Source: Pelomonas sp047654785
GTDB taxonomy: Bacteria > Pseudomonadota > Gammaproteobacteria > Burkholderiales > Burkholderiaceae_C
NCBI RefSeq assembly: GCF_047654785.1
Contig: NZ_JASGKQ010000003.1
Span: forward strand, 744,001 to 808,000
Direction: 5' to 3'
DNA length: 64,000 nt
Shown piece by piece: positions 51,394 through 59,409 of the stretch. The notes beneath the pieces were generated by a model, which did not search any database, was not told the origin of the DNA, and saw only the letters and a program-made list of their open reading frames with translations. Numbering within the stretch: the first letter of the stretch is position 1; every line of letters starts with the position of its first letter. Made by a program: the position numbers and the translations under genes.

Positions 51394-52370
51394 TGAACGC
51401 CGCCGTGCATCCCAACGAAGTGATCCTGGCCGAGCCGCGCGGCTTCTGCGCCGGCGTGGACCGCGCCATCGAGATCGTCGAGCGGGCGCTGGTCAAGTTC
51501 GGCGCGCCCATCTACGTGCGCCACGAGATCGTCCACAACACCTACGTCGTCAGCGACCTGCGGTCGCGTGGCGCGATCTTCATCGAGGACCTGGCCGAGG
51601 TGCCGGCCGGCGCCACGCTGGTGTTCAGCGCCCATGGCGTCAGCCAGGAGGTGCGCCGCGAGGCCGCCGCGCGCGGCTTCAACGTGTTCGATGCGACCTG
51701 CCCGCTGGTCACCAAGGTCCACGTGGAAGTGGCCAAGCTGCACCGCGAGGGCTATGAGTTCATCATGATCGGCCACAAGGGCCACCCCGAGGTCGAGGGC
51801 ACGATGGGCCAGCTGTCGGACGGCATCTTCCTGGTGGAAGAGGTGGCGGACGTGGCCCGCGTCCGGGTCCGCGACCCGGCCCGGCTCGCCGTCGTCACGC
51901 AGACCACGCTGAGCGTGGACGACGCCGCCGAGATCCTGGCCGAGGTCAAGCGCGTGTTCCCGCAGGTGCGCGAGCCCAAGAAGCAGGACATCTGCTACGC
52001 CACGCAGAACCGCCAGGACGCGGTCAAGGTGCTGGCGCCGCAGGTGGACGTGGTCATCGTCGTCGGCAGCCCCACCAGCTCCAACAGCAACCGCCTGCGC
52101 GAGCTGGCCGAGCGGCTGGGCACGCCGGGCTACATGGTCGATGCCGCGCAGGACCTGAAGCCCGAGTGGCTGGCGGGCCGCCCGCGCGTGGGCCTGACGG
52201 CCGGCGCCTCGGCGCCCGACGTGCTGGTGCAGGCCGTCATCGACCGCCTGCGCGAATTCGGCGCGACAACCGTGCGCAGCCTGCCCGGCGTCGAGGAGCA
52301 TGTGCGCTTCCCGCTGCCGCTGGGGCTGGGCGACAAGTCCATGGCCGAGGTGACGCGCTCACCATCCTGA
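51393..52370 (+). CDS. ispH: 4-hydroxy-3-methylbut-2-enyl diphosphate reductase
   Basis: 325 residues, last enzyme of the MEP isoprenoid pathway, producing IPP and DMAPP. The [4Fe-4S] cysteines are C19 (PRGFCAGVDRA), C103 (FDATCPLV) and C201 (QDICYATQNRQ); H48, H81 and E133 (GHPEVEGT) complete the active site, and VGSPTSSNSNRL binds diphosphate. Translationally coupled to fkpB. Confidence 0.97.
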   Translation: MNAAVHPNEVILAEPRGFCAGVDRAIEIVERALVKFGAPIYVRHEIVHNTYVVSDLRSRGAIFIEDLAEVPAGATLVFSAHGVSQEVRREAAARGFNVFDATCPLVTKVHVEVAKLHREGYEFIMIGHKGHPEVEGTMGQLSDGIFLVEEVADVARVRVRDPARLAVVTQTTLSVDDAAEILAEVKRVFPQVREPKKQDICYATQNRQDAVKVLAPQVDVVIVVGSPTSSNSNRLRELAERLGTPGYMVDAAQDLKPEWLAGRPRVGLTAGASAPDVLVQAVIDRLREFGATTVRSLPGVEEHVRFPLPLGLGDKSMAEVTRSPS

Positions 52371-52441
52371 CGCCGGTGCCTGCAGCTTCCGGCGGCGCTG
52401 ATCTGGGCGCCGCTTTCGCCTCCGAATCCTGAAAGACCCCC

Positions 52442-53737
52442 ATGCTCGACATCACCCAACTGCGCAAGGACCTCGACGCCGTCATCGAGCGCCTGAACGC
52501 GCGCAAGACCCCGCAGCCCTACCTCGACGTGGCGCGCTTCAAGTCGCTGGAGGCCGAGCGCAAGACCGTGCAGACCCGCACCGAGGAACTGCAGGCCCGC
52601 CGCAACGCGCTGTCCAAGCAGATCGGCATGGCCAAGGGCAAGGGCGAAGACGCCGCCGCGCTGATGGCCGAGGTGGGCGGCATCGCCGACGGGCTGGCGG
52701 CCGGCGCCGCCCGGCTGGACGCCATCCAGGCCGAGCTGAACGAGATGCTGATGGGCGTGCCCAACCTGCCCGACGCCAGCGTGCCGGCCGGCGCGGACGA
52801 GACCGGCAACGTCGAGCTGCGCCGCTGGGGCAGCCCGCGCCGCTTCGACTTCGAGGTCAAGGACCACGTCGACCTCGGCGCCCCGCTGGGCCTGGACTTC
52901 GAGACCGGCGCCCGGCTGTCGGGCTCGCGCTTCGCGTTCCTGAAAGGCCCGGCCGCCCGGCTGCACCGCGCGCTCGCGCAGTTCATGCTCGACGTGCAGA
53001 CCACCGAGCACGGCTACACCGAGTGCTACACGCCCTACATCGTCAACCGCGAGGTCCTGGAGGGCACCGGCCAACTGCCCAAGTTCAAGGAAGACATGTT
53101 CTGGGTGCTGCGCGGCGGCGACGGCGAGCAGGTCGAGCAGTACCTGATCTCGACTTCGGAGATCTCGCTGACCAACACCGTGCGCGAGAGCGTGCTGAAG
53201 GCCGAGGACCTGCCCGTCAAGCTGACGGCCCACAGCCCCTGCTTCCGCTCCGAGGCCGGCTCGGCCGGCCGCGACACGCGCGGCCTGATCCGCCAGCATC
53301 AGTTCGACAAGGTCGAGATGGTGCGCATCGAGCAGCCCGAGCACAGCATGGCCGCGCTGGAGGAGATGACCGGCCACGCCGAGGCCGTGCTGCAGAAGCT
53401 CGGCCTGCCGTACCGCACCATGCTGCTGTGCGCCGGCGACATGGGCTTCGGCGCCACCAAGACCTACGACCTCGAGGTGTGGCTGCCGGCGCAGAACACC
53501 TACCGCGAGATCAGCTCCTGCTCCAACATGGGCGCCTTCCAGGCCCGCCGCATGCAGGCGCGCTTCAAGAACGCGCAGGGCAAGAACGAGCTGGTGCACA
53601 CGCTCAACGGCTCCGGCCTGGCCGTGGGCCGCACGCTGGTGGCGGTGCTGGAGAACTACCAGCAGGCCGATGGCGCCATCGAGGTGCCGCAGGCGCTGCG
53701 CCCCTACCTGGGCGGCATCGACGTGCTGCGCGGCTGA
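52442..53737 (+). CDS. serS: Seryl-tRNA synthetase
   Basis: 431 residues, class II synthetase: N-terminal tRNA-binding coiled coil (about 1-110, KTVQTRTEELQARRNALSKQ) and catalytic domain with TSEISLTN, HSPCFRSEAGSAGRDTRGL (motif 2) and NGSGLAVGRTLVAVLENYQ (motif 3). The TGA stop lies inside the 9-bp GGCTGAGCC that is duplicated around the mobile-element cluster. tRNA-Ser(CGA) is found about 2 kb downstream; before insertion it would have been about 30 bp away. Confidence 0.97.
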   Translation: MLDITQLRKDLDAVIERLNARKTPQPYLDVARFKSLEAERKTVQTRTEELQARRNALSKQIGMAKGKGEDAAALMAEVGGIADGLAAGAARLDAIQAELNEMLMGVPNLPDASVPAGADETGNVELRRWGSPRRFDFEVKDHVDLGAPLGLDFETGARLSGSRFAFLKGPAARLHRALAQFMLDVQTTEHGYTECYTPYIVNREVLEGTGQLPKFKEDMFWVLRGGDGEQVEQYLISTSEISLTNTVRESVLKAEDLPVKLTAHSPCFRSEAGSAGRDTRGLIRQHQFDKVEMVRIEQPEHSMAALEEMTGHAEAVLQKLGLPYRTMLLCAGDMGFGATKTYDLEVWLPAQNTYREISSCSNMGAFQARRMQARFKNAQGKNELVHTLNGSGLAVGRTLVAVLENYQQADGAIEVPQALRPYLGGIDVLRG

Positions 53738-53739
53738 GC

Positions 53740-54228
53740 CTAAGAGCGTGTTGACGATCTCCTGAGTAGCAGAGCCAGAAACGCCAAATGGACGAACTGC
53801 AAGCTGGTGTTGAGCCAACGCTCGCAGTTCTTCCACAGTCTGCGGTTTTTCTCCAACCAGGCAAAGCTGCGCTCGACAACCCAGCGCTTGGGCATGACCT
53901 TGAAGGTGTGCAACTCGCTTCGCTTGGCGATCTGCACCGTCACGTGCTCACCCAGGATGTCCTTGACGCCTTGCGCGAAGGGCTGGCCTGTGTAGCCGCT
54001 GTCCGTCAGCACGCTTTGCACCCGTCCCAGCGACGGCTTGCAGCGCTTGAATGCCGCCAGCGCTCCTTTGCGGTCCGTCACTTCGGCCGTCGTGATCGCC
54101 ACGGCATGGGGAAGCCCCTGGGTGTCCACCGCAATGTGGCGCTTGATCCCCGAGACCTTCTTGCCTGCGTCATAGCCCTTGAACCCCGCCGTGTCCGTGT
54201 TCTTCACGCTCTGCGCGTCCACGATCAA
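53740..54228 (-). CDS. IS-A transposase, catalytic frame
   Basis: Catalytic DDE part: IVDAQSVKNTDTAGFKGYDA (first Asp), VLTDSGYTGQPF (second Asp), VVERSFAWLEKNRRL (Glu). The reading frame extends upstream of ATG 54228 to the A7 run, so it is normally made by fusion with the upstream frame. The stop TAG is completed by the flanking TAA target base. Fusion requires a +1 (or -2) shift, or transcripts with one A deleted. Confidence 0.85.
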   Translation of the reverse strand: MIVDAQSVKNTDTAGFKGYDAGKKVSGIKRHIAVDTQGLPHAVAITTAEVTDRKGALAAFKRCKPSLGRVQSVLTDSGYTGQPFAQGVKDILGEHVTVQIAKRSELHTFKVMPKRWVVERSFAWLEKNRRLWKNCERWLNTSLQFVHLAFLALLLRRSSTRS

Positions 54229-54589
54229 GAACGCGCTGCAGGCGTTGCGCCCCTGTCTCTCGCGGGCCGCGCCAACCTGATTTTTTTAAAGCCTGCTCCA
54301 GCACGCTCACTCCGTGCTGGTCAGGCTCGCTCCATTTGCGCCAGTACGCATAGACGCTGGGCCACTTCGGGAACTGCGGCGGCAGATAGCGCCATTGGCA
54401 ACCCGTGTGCAGCAGGTACAGCACTGCGCAGAACACCTCGTACAGATCGACCTTGATCGGCTTGGTGCTGCGCCGAACGCTGCGCAGCAGCGGCTCGATC
54501 TCGGCAAACTTCTCTCGACTGATGTCGCTTGGGTACGGCTTCCTCTTCACCCAACAATTGTCGGAGGAAATGAGATCGTAAACACGCTC
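53744..54589 (-). mobile_element. IS5-family insertion sequence A (IS427-like)
   Basis: 846 bp with 18-bp terminal inverted repeats, GAGCGTGTTGACGATCTC on the left and the inverse of GAGATCGTAAACACGCTC on the right (17 of 18 match), flanked by a TAA target duplication (53741-53743 and 54590-54592). It carries a two-frame DDE transposase on the minus strand. It is inserted at the outer TAA of the 230-bp miniature element, and the right TAA is shared with the next IS. Confidence 0.9.
54170..54550 (-). CDS. IS-A transposase, N-terminal frame
   Basis: Frame from GTG 54550 (MKRKPYPSDISREKFAEIEP, then TGCQWRYLPPQFPKWPSVYA), the DUF4096-type N-terminal domain of IS5-family transposases. The useful coding ends at the run of seven A (54284-54290 on the plus strand as T7); downstream in this frame the sequence is unrelated. 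A one-base shift at this homopolymer is needed to join the catalytic frame. Confidence 0.85.
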   Translation of the reverse strand: MKRKPYPSDISREKFAEIEPLLRSVRRSTKPIKVDLYEVFCAVLYLLHTGCQWRYLPPQFPKWPSVYAYWRKWSEPDQHGVSVLEQALKKSGWRGPRETGAQRLQRVLDRGRAEREEHGHGGVQGL

Positions 54590-54598
54590 TAAGAGCGG

Positions 54599-54976
54599 CT
54601 AACAAAACTGAATCAATGCTCGCACGCAGATGACGCTGCACGCCAGGGATAGCAAGGCCACATGGGTATGAACGCTTCGCTCGAAACGCACGCGCAGCTT
54701 GCCGAAGGCGGCCAGCCAAGCATGCGTGCGTTCGACGACCCAGCGATGGCACCCGAGTCGGTCGTTGCGCTCGATACCCCTGCGGGCGATCCGATCCTGG
54801 ATGCCTCGGCGCTTGAGGTGCTCCCGACAGCGTGCAAAGTCGTAGCCCTTGTCCGCGTGCAGCTTGTCGGGCCAGCGGCGCGGCTTTCCACGCTTTCCTC
54901 GCACATCGGGCAAGGCATCGATCAACTGCTCGAAGACCACCGAGTCGTGGCGGTTGGCTCCGGTCACGCAGAACAT
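54599..54976 (-). CDS. IS-B transposase, catalytic frame
   Basis: Second frame: MFCVTGANRHDSVVFEQLID, LHADKGYDFARC (second Asp), RWVVERTHAWLAAFGKLRVR (Glu). Open upstream to about 55070, so it is expressed as a fusion after a -1 shift at a C5G6 slippery run. The stop lies within the terminal inverted repeat. With both halves intact the element may still be active. Confidence 0.85.
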   Translation of the reverse strand: MFCVTGANRHDSVVFEQLIDALPDVRGKRGKPRRWPDKLHADKGYDFARCREHLKRRGIQDRIARRGIERNDRLGCHRWVVERTHAWLAAFGKLRVRFERSVHTHVALLSLACSVICVRALIQFC

Positions 54977-55410
54977 CAGCGGGATGCCCTGGCGGTCCGT
55001 GATGATGTGACGTTTGCTGCCGAGTTTTCCTCTGTCCGTGGGGTTGGGGCCAGTGTGCGAGCCCCCCGGGGGCTGGGCACGCTGGCCCCGTCCAGGCTGG
55101 CTCGGCTGAAGTCCAGCCGCCCGGCGCTACGCAGTTCGGCCAACAACAGCATATGCAATTGGTGCCACACACCGGCATCCTGCCATTGGCGCAGTCGCCG
55201 CCAGCAGGTCATGCCACTGCCGAAGCCCAGTTCCTGGGGCAACTCTTCCCAGGGGATGCCGGTGCGCAGCACGAACAGGATGCCGTTCAGAGCCATCTCG
55301 TCGCTCACCCGTGGACGACCGCCCTTGACCGAGGGCACGAATACCGGCAGCAGTGGCTCAATCTTCTTGAACAGCGCCGCGCTGATTTCCTTGTTCTTGG
55401 TTCGACCCAT
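54976..55410 (-). CDS. IS-B transposase, N-terminal frame
   Basis: Starts ATG 55410 (MGRTKNKEISAALFKKIEPL), with the N-terminal domain (GILFVLRTGIPWEELPQELG) and the first catalytic Asp (DFSRASLDGASV). Real coding in this frame ends near the C5G6 run around 55065, where a -1 shift leads into the second frame (GGSHTGPNPTDRGKLGSKRH). Confidence 0.85.
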   Translation of the reverse strand: MGRTKNKEISAALFKKIEPLLPVFVPSVKGGRPRVSDEMALNGILFVLRTGIPWEELPQELGFGSGMTCWRRLRQWQDAGVWHQLHMLLLAELRSAGRLDFSRASLDGASVPSPRGARTLAPTPRTEENSAANVTSSRTARASR

Positions 55411-55465
55411 GTACCGTCAAACGCACTTCAACCGCCTGACGATGACAGGGTTGTGTTAGCCGCTC

Positions 55466-55695
55466 TAAATCCGGCAGTTGACCGCTTGCCATTCATCGAA
55501 AGCGCTGATGTTTCAACACCTTGTCGCCCATGCGGAGGCCACCACGTCGGTGAGCAGCGCTGCATGCCCGCTGGTCTGGCGCTGCGAGCCGCTGGCGGCG
55601 TTGCTTCTCCTCGTGGGCATCAGCCCACTTCGTCGGCGCGCCTTGCCAGCGACCCGCCTCGCCAGCCCCTCGGGCATGCCCAACTGCCGTATTTA
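55466..55695 (+). mobile_element. 230-bp miniature transposon (MITE), copy 2
   Basis: TAAATCCGGCAGTTG at the left, CAACTGCCGTATTTA at the right, same length and orientation as copy 1. Removing the two IS elements restores a perfect 9-bp duplication: GGCTGAGCC at 53732-53740 (in the serS stop region) and at 55696-55704. GGCTGAGCC fits the IS10/Tn10 preferred target NGCTNAGCN. The left terminal TAA served as the insertion site of the IS5-type elements. Confidence 0.88.
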
Positions 55696-55703
55696 GGCTG
55701 AGC

Positions 55704-55734
55704 CGGACTGGGCGCTCGAAAAGCTGGCTATAAT
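55704..55734 (+). promoter_or_regulatory. Promoter of tRNA-Ser
   Basis: A consensus -10 hexamer TATAAT lies at 55729-55734, 26 bp before the mature tRNA. A weak -35 with the GAC core (CGGACT, 55704-55709) is 19 bp upstream and directly abuts the 3' target duplication of the miniature element, so the insertion stopped at the promoter's edge. Confidence 0.65.
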
Positions 55735-55760
55735 GGCCGGCTTCACTCGCACTGAATCCA

Positions 55761-55851
<91 letters not shown>

Positions 55852-55857
55852 ACACGA

Positions 55858-55884
55858 CGCCCCGGCTTTGCCCCGGGGCGTTTT
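55858..55884 (+). terminator. Rho-independent terminator after tRNA-Ser
   Basis: CGCCCCGG, 7-base loop, CCGGGGCG, then TTTT: an 8-bp all-GC stem and T-run 6 bp after the tRNA 3' end. Confidence 0.8.
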
Positions 55885-55916
55885 CATTTCCGCGCCGTGC
55901 AGCGCTTGGTTGCCGT

Positions 55917-56720
55917 TCAGGCGTAGCGCGTCGCGCGCGCCTCGCGCACGAAGGCCCACAGCTGCAGGCCCAGCCGCTCGGCCGTCTGGATGGCCAGGCT
56001 GCTGGGCGCGGACACGCAGGCCAGCAGGCCGATGCCGGCCATCGCGGCCTTGTGCACCAGCTCGTGGCTGGCGCGGCTGGACATGGCGACGAAGCCGGGC
56101 TCCTCGCCCGCATGCGGCGCCGCCGCAGCGGCGCGGGCGCCGATGAGCTTGTCCAGCGCGTTGTGCCGGCCCACGTCCTCGCGGGCCAGGCGCAGCGTGC
56201 CGTCCGGCGCGCACCAGGCGGCCGCGTGCAGGCCGCCGCAGCGTGCGTTCAGCACCTGGGCGCGGGGCAGGGCGGCCATGGCCCGCGCGAGTGCGCCGGG
56301 CGCCAGCTCGGGCGGCTGCACGGCCGGCGGCTGCAGCGATGCGAAGTCGGCCAGGCTCTCCAGCCCGCACAGGCCGCAGCCGGTGCGGCCGGCGAGCTGG
56401 CGGCGGCGCAGCTTCAGGCCTTGTTCGCGCGCGGCCGTCACCCGCAGCGCCAGCTCGATGCCTTCGGTGCGTTCGGTGAGCTCGACGTCCAGCAGTTCGC
56501 CGCGGTGGCGGATCCAGCCCTCGGCGAGCGCGAAGCCCAGCGCGAAGTCCTCCAGGTCCGCCGGCGTGGCCAGCATGACGGCCTGCGACACGCCGTTGAC
56601 GGTCAGCGCCACCGGCACTTCGACGGCCACTTCTTCGTCGGCCGGGGCGCCGGGCGGGCGGAACTTGAGCAGGGCGCTGGCATGCATGGGGGCCGATGAT
56701 AGAGAGGCGCTGCCGGCCAT
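55917..56720 (-). CDS. fdhD: Formate dehydrogenase accessory sulfurtransferase FdhD
   Basis: 267 residues from ATG 56720; ATG 56687 (MHASALLKF) is an alternative. Motifs: DLEDFALGFALAEGW, the CxxC of RTGCGLCGLE that carries the persulfide, REDVGRHNALDKLIGA, and SSRASHELVHKAAMAGIGLL. FdhD moves sulfur from IscS to the molybdenum cofactor of formate dehydrogenase. No formate dehydrogenase gene lies in the window. It converges on the tRNA-Ser terminator. Confidence 0.93.
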   Translation of the reverse strand: MAGSASLSSAPMHASALLKFRPPGAPADEEVAVEVPVALTVNGVSQAVMLATPADLEDFALGFALAEGWIRHRGELLDVELTERTEGIELALRVTAAREQGLKLRRRQLAGRTGCGLCGLESLADFASLQPPAVQPPELAPGALARAMAALPRAQVLNARCGGLHAAAWCAPDGTLRLAREDVGRHNALDKLIGARAAAAAPHAGEEPGFVAMSSRASHELVHKAAMAGIGLLACVSAPSSLAIQTAERLGLQLWAFVREARATRYA

Positions 56721-56759
56721 CCGCGCGGCCTGTCGTGCGGCCGCGCGATGGCGGGCATG

Positions 56760-56792
56760 AAAAAGCCAGCGGGCCCGGGACGCGCGCTGGCT
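56760..56792 (-). terminator. Rho-independent terminator after ETF-QO
   Basis: On the minus strand AGCCAGCG, 13-base loop, CGCTGGCT, then TTTTT, 16 bp after the ETF-QO stop: an 8-bp perfect stem followed by a U-tract. Confidence 0.85.
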
Positions 56793-56808
56793 GCTGGGGC
56801 GGCGGGGC

Positions 56809-58497
56809 CTACATGCCCGCGTAGTTCGGCCCGCCGCCGCCTTCGGGCGTGACCCAGACGATGTTCTGCGTCGGGTCCTTGATGTCGCAGGTCTTGCAGT
56901 GCACGCAGTTCTGCGCGTTGATCTGCAGGCGCTCGCCGCTGCCGCCTTCGTTGGGCACGAATTCGTAGACGCCGGCCGGGCAGTAGCGGCTCTCGGGGCC
57001 GGCGTAGGTGGCGAGATTGACCTGCACCGGCACCGCCGCGTCCTTCAGCGTCAGGTGGGCGGGCTGGTTCTCTTCGTGGTTGGTGTTGGAGATGAACACC
57101 GACGACAGGCGGTCGAAGGTCAGCTTGCCGTCCGGCTTGGGGTAGGCGATGGGCTGGCACTCGGCGGCCGGGCGCAGCGCGGTGTTGTCGGCCTTGTGGT
57201 TGTGCAGCGTCCACGGCGGGCTGGCGATGCCCAGCTTGGGCAGCAGCCACTGCTCGATGCCGGTCATCAGCTGGCCGGTGGTCTTGCCCTTCTTGAACCA
57301 GAGCTTGAAGTTGCGCGTCTGCTGCAGTTCCTCGTTCAGCCAGCTCTGCGCGAAGGCGGCGGGGTAGGCGGCCAGTTCGTCCTGCGCGCGGCCGGCCTCC
57401 AGTGCCGGGGCCAGCGCCTCGGCGGCCAGCATGCCGCTCTTGATGGCCGCGTGGCTGCCCTTGATGCGCGCGGCGTTCAGGTAGCCGGCGTCGCAGCCCA
57501 CCAGGCAGCCGCCGGGGAACACGGTCTTGGGCAGGGCCTGCGGCGTGCCGTTGTTGATCGCGCGGGCGCCGTAGCCGATGCGCTTGCCGCCCTCGATGTG
57601 GGCGCGGATGGCGGGGTGGGCCTTCCAGCGCTGCATCTCCTCGAAGGGGCTGAGGTAGGGGTTGTCGTAGTCCAGGCCGATGACGAAGCCCAGCGTGACC
57701 TTGTTGTCCGCCAGGTGGTACAGGAAGCCGCCGCCGAAGGTGTCGCCCTGCATCGGCCAGCCGGCGGTGTGCACGACCCTGCCGGGCTGGGCCTTGTCGG
57801 CGGGGACTTCCCACAGCTCCTTGATGCCGATGGCGAAGGTCTGCGTGTCCTTGCCTTCGGTCAGCTTGTACTTGGCGAGCAGCTGCTTGCCCAGGTGGCC
57901 GCGCGCGCCTTCGGCGAACACGGTGTACTTGCCCAGCAGCTCCATGCCGAGCTGGAAGTGGTCGGTGGGCTCGCCGTCCTTGCCCAGGCCCATGTTGCCG
58001 GTGGCCACGCCCCTTACGGCGCCTTGATGGGGGCCCTGTTCCTCGTAGAGCACCTCGGCCGCGGCGAAGCCCGGGAAGATCTCGATGCCCAGCGCCTCGG
58101 CCTGCTGGGCCATCCACTTGACGACGTCCGACAGGCTGATCACGTAGCAGCCGTGGTTGTGGAAGTTGCGCGGCACGAGGAAGTCGGGCGTGCGGCTGCT
58201 GCCGGTCTCGCTGAGGAAGAGCACGTCGTCGCCGGTCACGGCCTGGTGCAGCGGGGCGCCCCGCTCCTGCCAGTCCGGGAAGAGCTCGGCGAGGGCGCGC
58301 GGGTCCATCACGGCGCCGGACAGGATGTGCGCGCCGGGCTCCGAGCCTTTTTCCAGCACGACGATGTTGGCGTCGGGCTTGAGCTGCTTCAGCCGGATGG
58401 CCGTGGCCAGGCCGGCCGGGCCGCCGCCGACCACGACCACGTCGTATTCCATGGACTCGCGGGGGCCGAACTGGGCCAGGATCTCTTCGGGCGTCAT
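56809..58497 (-). CDS. Electron-transfer flavoprotein-ubiquinone oxidoreductase
   Basis: 562 residues. FAD-binding Rossmann motif VVVVGGGPAGLATAIRL at the N-terminus, an ETF-QO signature VFPGGCLVGCDAGYLNAARI, and a C-terminal 4Fe-4S site with NCVHCKTCDIKDPTQNI. It passes electrons from ETF (fatty-acid and amino-acid oxidation) to ubiquinone at the inner membrane. Length matches the family. It is divergent from the SDR gene and ends in an intrinsic terminator. Confidence 0.95.
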   Translation of the reverse strand: MTPEEILAQFGPRESMEYDVVVVGGGPAGLATAIRLKQLKPDANIVVLEKGSEPGAHILSGAVMDPRALAELFPDWQERGAPLHQAVTGDDVLFLSETGSSRTPDFLVPRNFHNHGCYVISLSDVVKWMAQQAEALGIEIFPGFAAAEVLYEEQGPHQGAVRGVATGNMGLGKDGEPTDHFQLGMELLGKYTVFAEGARGHLGKQLLAKYKLTEGKDTQTFAIGIKELWEVPADKAQPGRVVHTAGWPMQGDTFGGGFLYHLADNKVTLGFVIGLDYDNPYLSPFEEMQRWKAHPAIRAHIEGGKRIGYGARAINNGTPQALPKTVFPGGCLVGCDAGYLNAARIKGSHAAIKSGMLAAEALAPALEAGRAQDELAAYPAAFAQSWLNEELQQTRNFKLWFKKGKTTGQLMTGIEQWLLPKLGIASPPWTLHNHKADNTALRPAAECQPIAYPKPDGKLTFDRLSSVFISNTNHEENQPAHLTLKDAAVPVQVNLATYAGPESRYCPAGVYEFVPNEGGSGERLQINAQNCVHCKTCDIKDPTQNIVWVTPEGGGGPNYAGM

Positions 58498-58626
58498 GAG
58501 GTCTCCGTCAGCTTTGAATTGCGCGCGATTCTAGAGAGGTTGCGCCAAAAAACGAACGACCGTGCTTTTTTAGTGCGCACTGCCTACGCCGGTAGGATGG
58601 CCGCAACCCATTCACAAGGCAGTCTC

Positions 58627-59409
58627 ATGAGTTACTCCATCAACCTGGAGGGCCGCGTGGCCCTGGTCACCGGCGCTTCCAGCGGGCTGGGCGCGCAGTT
58701 CGCGCGCACGCTCAGCGCGGCGGGCGCCTGCGTCGTGCTGGCGGGCCGGCGCGTCGAGCGGCTGAAGGACCTGCGCGCCGAGATCGAGGGCGGCGGCGGC
58801 GACGCCCACGTCGTGTCGCTGGACGTGACCGACGTGGCCAGCATCAAGGCCGCGGTGGCGCACGCCGAGACCGAGGTCGGCACGCTGGACATCCTGATCA
58901 ACAACTCCGGCGTCAGCACCACGCAGCGCCTCACCGACGTCACGGAGAACGACTACGACTACGTGATGGACACCAACACGCGCGGCGCCTTCTTCGTCGC
59001 GCAGGAGGTGGGCAAGCGCATGCTGGCCCGCGCGCGCGGCGCGGCGCCGGGGGCCTTCGTCGGCGGGCGCATCGTCAACGTCGCGTCGATGGCGGGCCTG
59101 CGCGTGCTGGGCCAGATCGGCGTCTACGCGATGAGCAAGGCCGCCGTCATCCACATGACCCGCGCGATGGCGCTGGAGTGGGGCAAGTACGGCATCAACG
59201 TCAACGCGATCTGCCCCGGCTACATCGACACCGAGATCAACCACCACCACTGGGGCACCGAGCAGGGCAGGAAGCTCGTCGAGCTGCTGCCGCGCAAGCG
59301 CGTCGGCCAGCCGCGGGACCTGGACACCGCGCTGCTGATGCTCTGCGCCAACGAGAGCCACTTCATCAACGGCGCGGTGATCCAGGCCGACGACGGGTTC
59401 GGCGTCTGA
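58627..59409 (+). CDS. Short-chain dehydrogenase/reductase
   Basis: 260 residues, classical SDR: cofactor motif TGASSGLG, NNSG in ILINNSGVST, catalytic Ser in NVASMAG and YAMSK (Tyr, Lys), and C-terminal INGAVIQADDGFGV. Substrate unknown; the position next to ETF-QO hints at acyl-CoA or fatty-acid metabolism. The stop overlaps yceH (TGATG), so the genes are co-translated. Confidence 0.9.
   Translation: MSYSINLEGRVALVTGASSGLGAQFARTLSAAGACVVLAGRRVERLKDLRAEIEGGGGDAHVVSLDVTDVASIKAAVAHAETEVGTLDILINNSGVSTTQRLTDVTENDYDYVMDTNTRGAFFVAQEVGKRMLARARGAAPGAFVGGRIVNVASMAGLRVLGQIGVYAMSKAAVIHMTRAMALEWGKYGINVNAICPGYIDTEINHHHWGTEQGRKLVELLPRKRVGQPRDLDTALLMLCANESHFINGAVIQADDGFGV

Larger units (their letters stand above)
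54593..55465 (-). mobile_element. IS5-family insertion sequence B
   Basis: 873 bp with inverted repeats GAGCGGCTAACA at the left end and TGTTAGCCGCTC at the right end, flanked by TAA (54590-54592 and 55466-55468). The left TAA is the right target duplication of IS-A, so the two elements abut. The right TAA is the first three bases of miniature element copy 2. It encodes a two-frame transposase on the minus strand. Confidence 0.9.
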
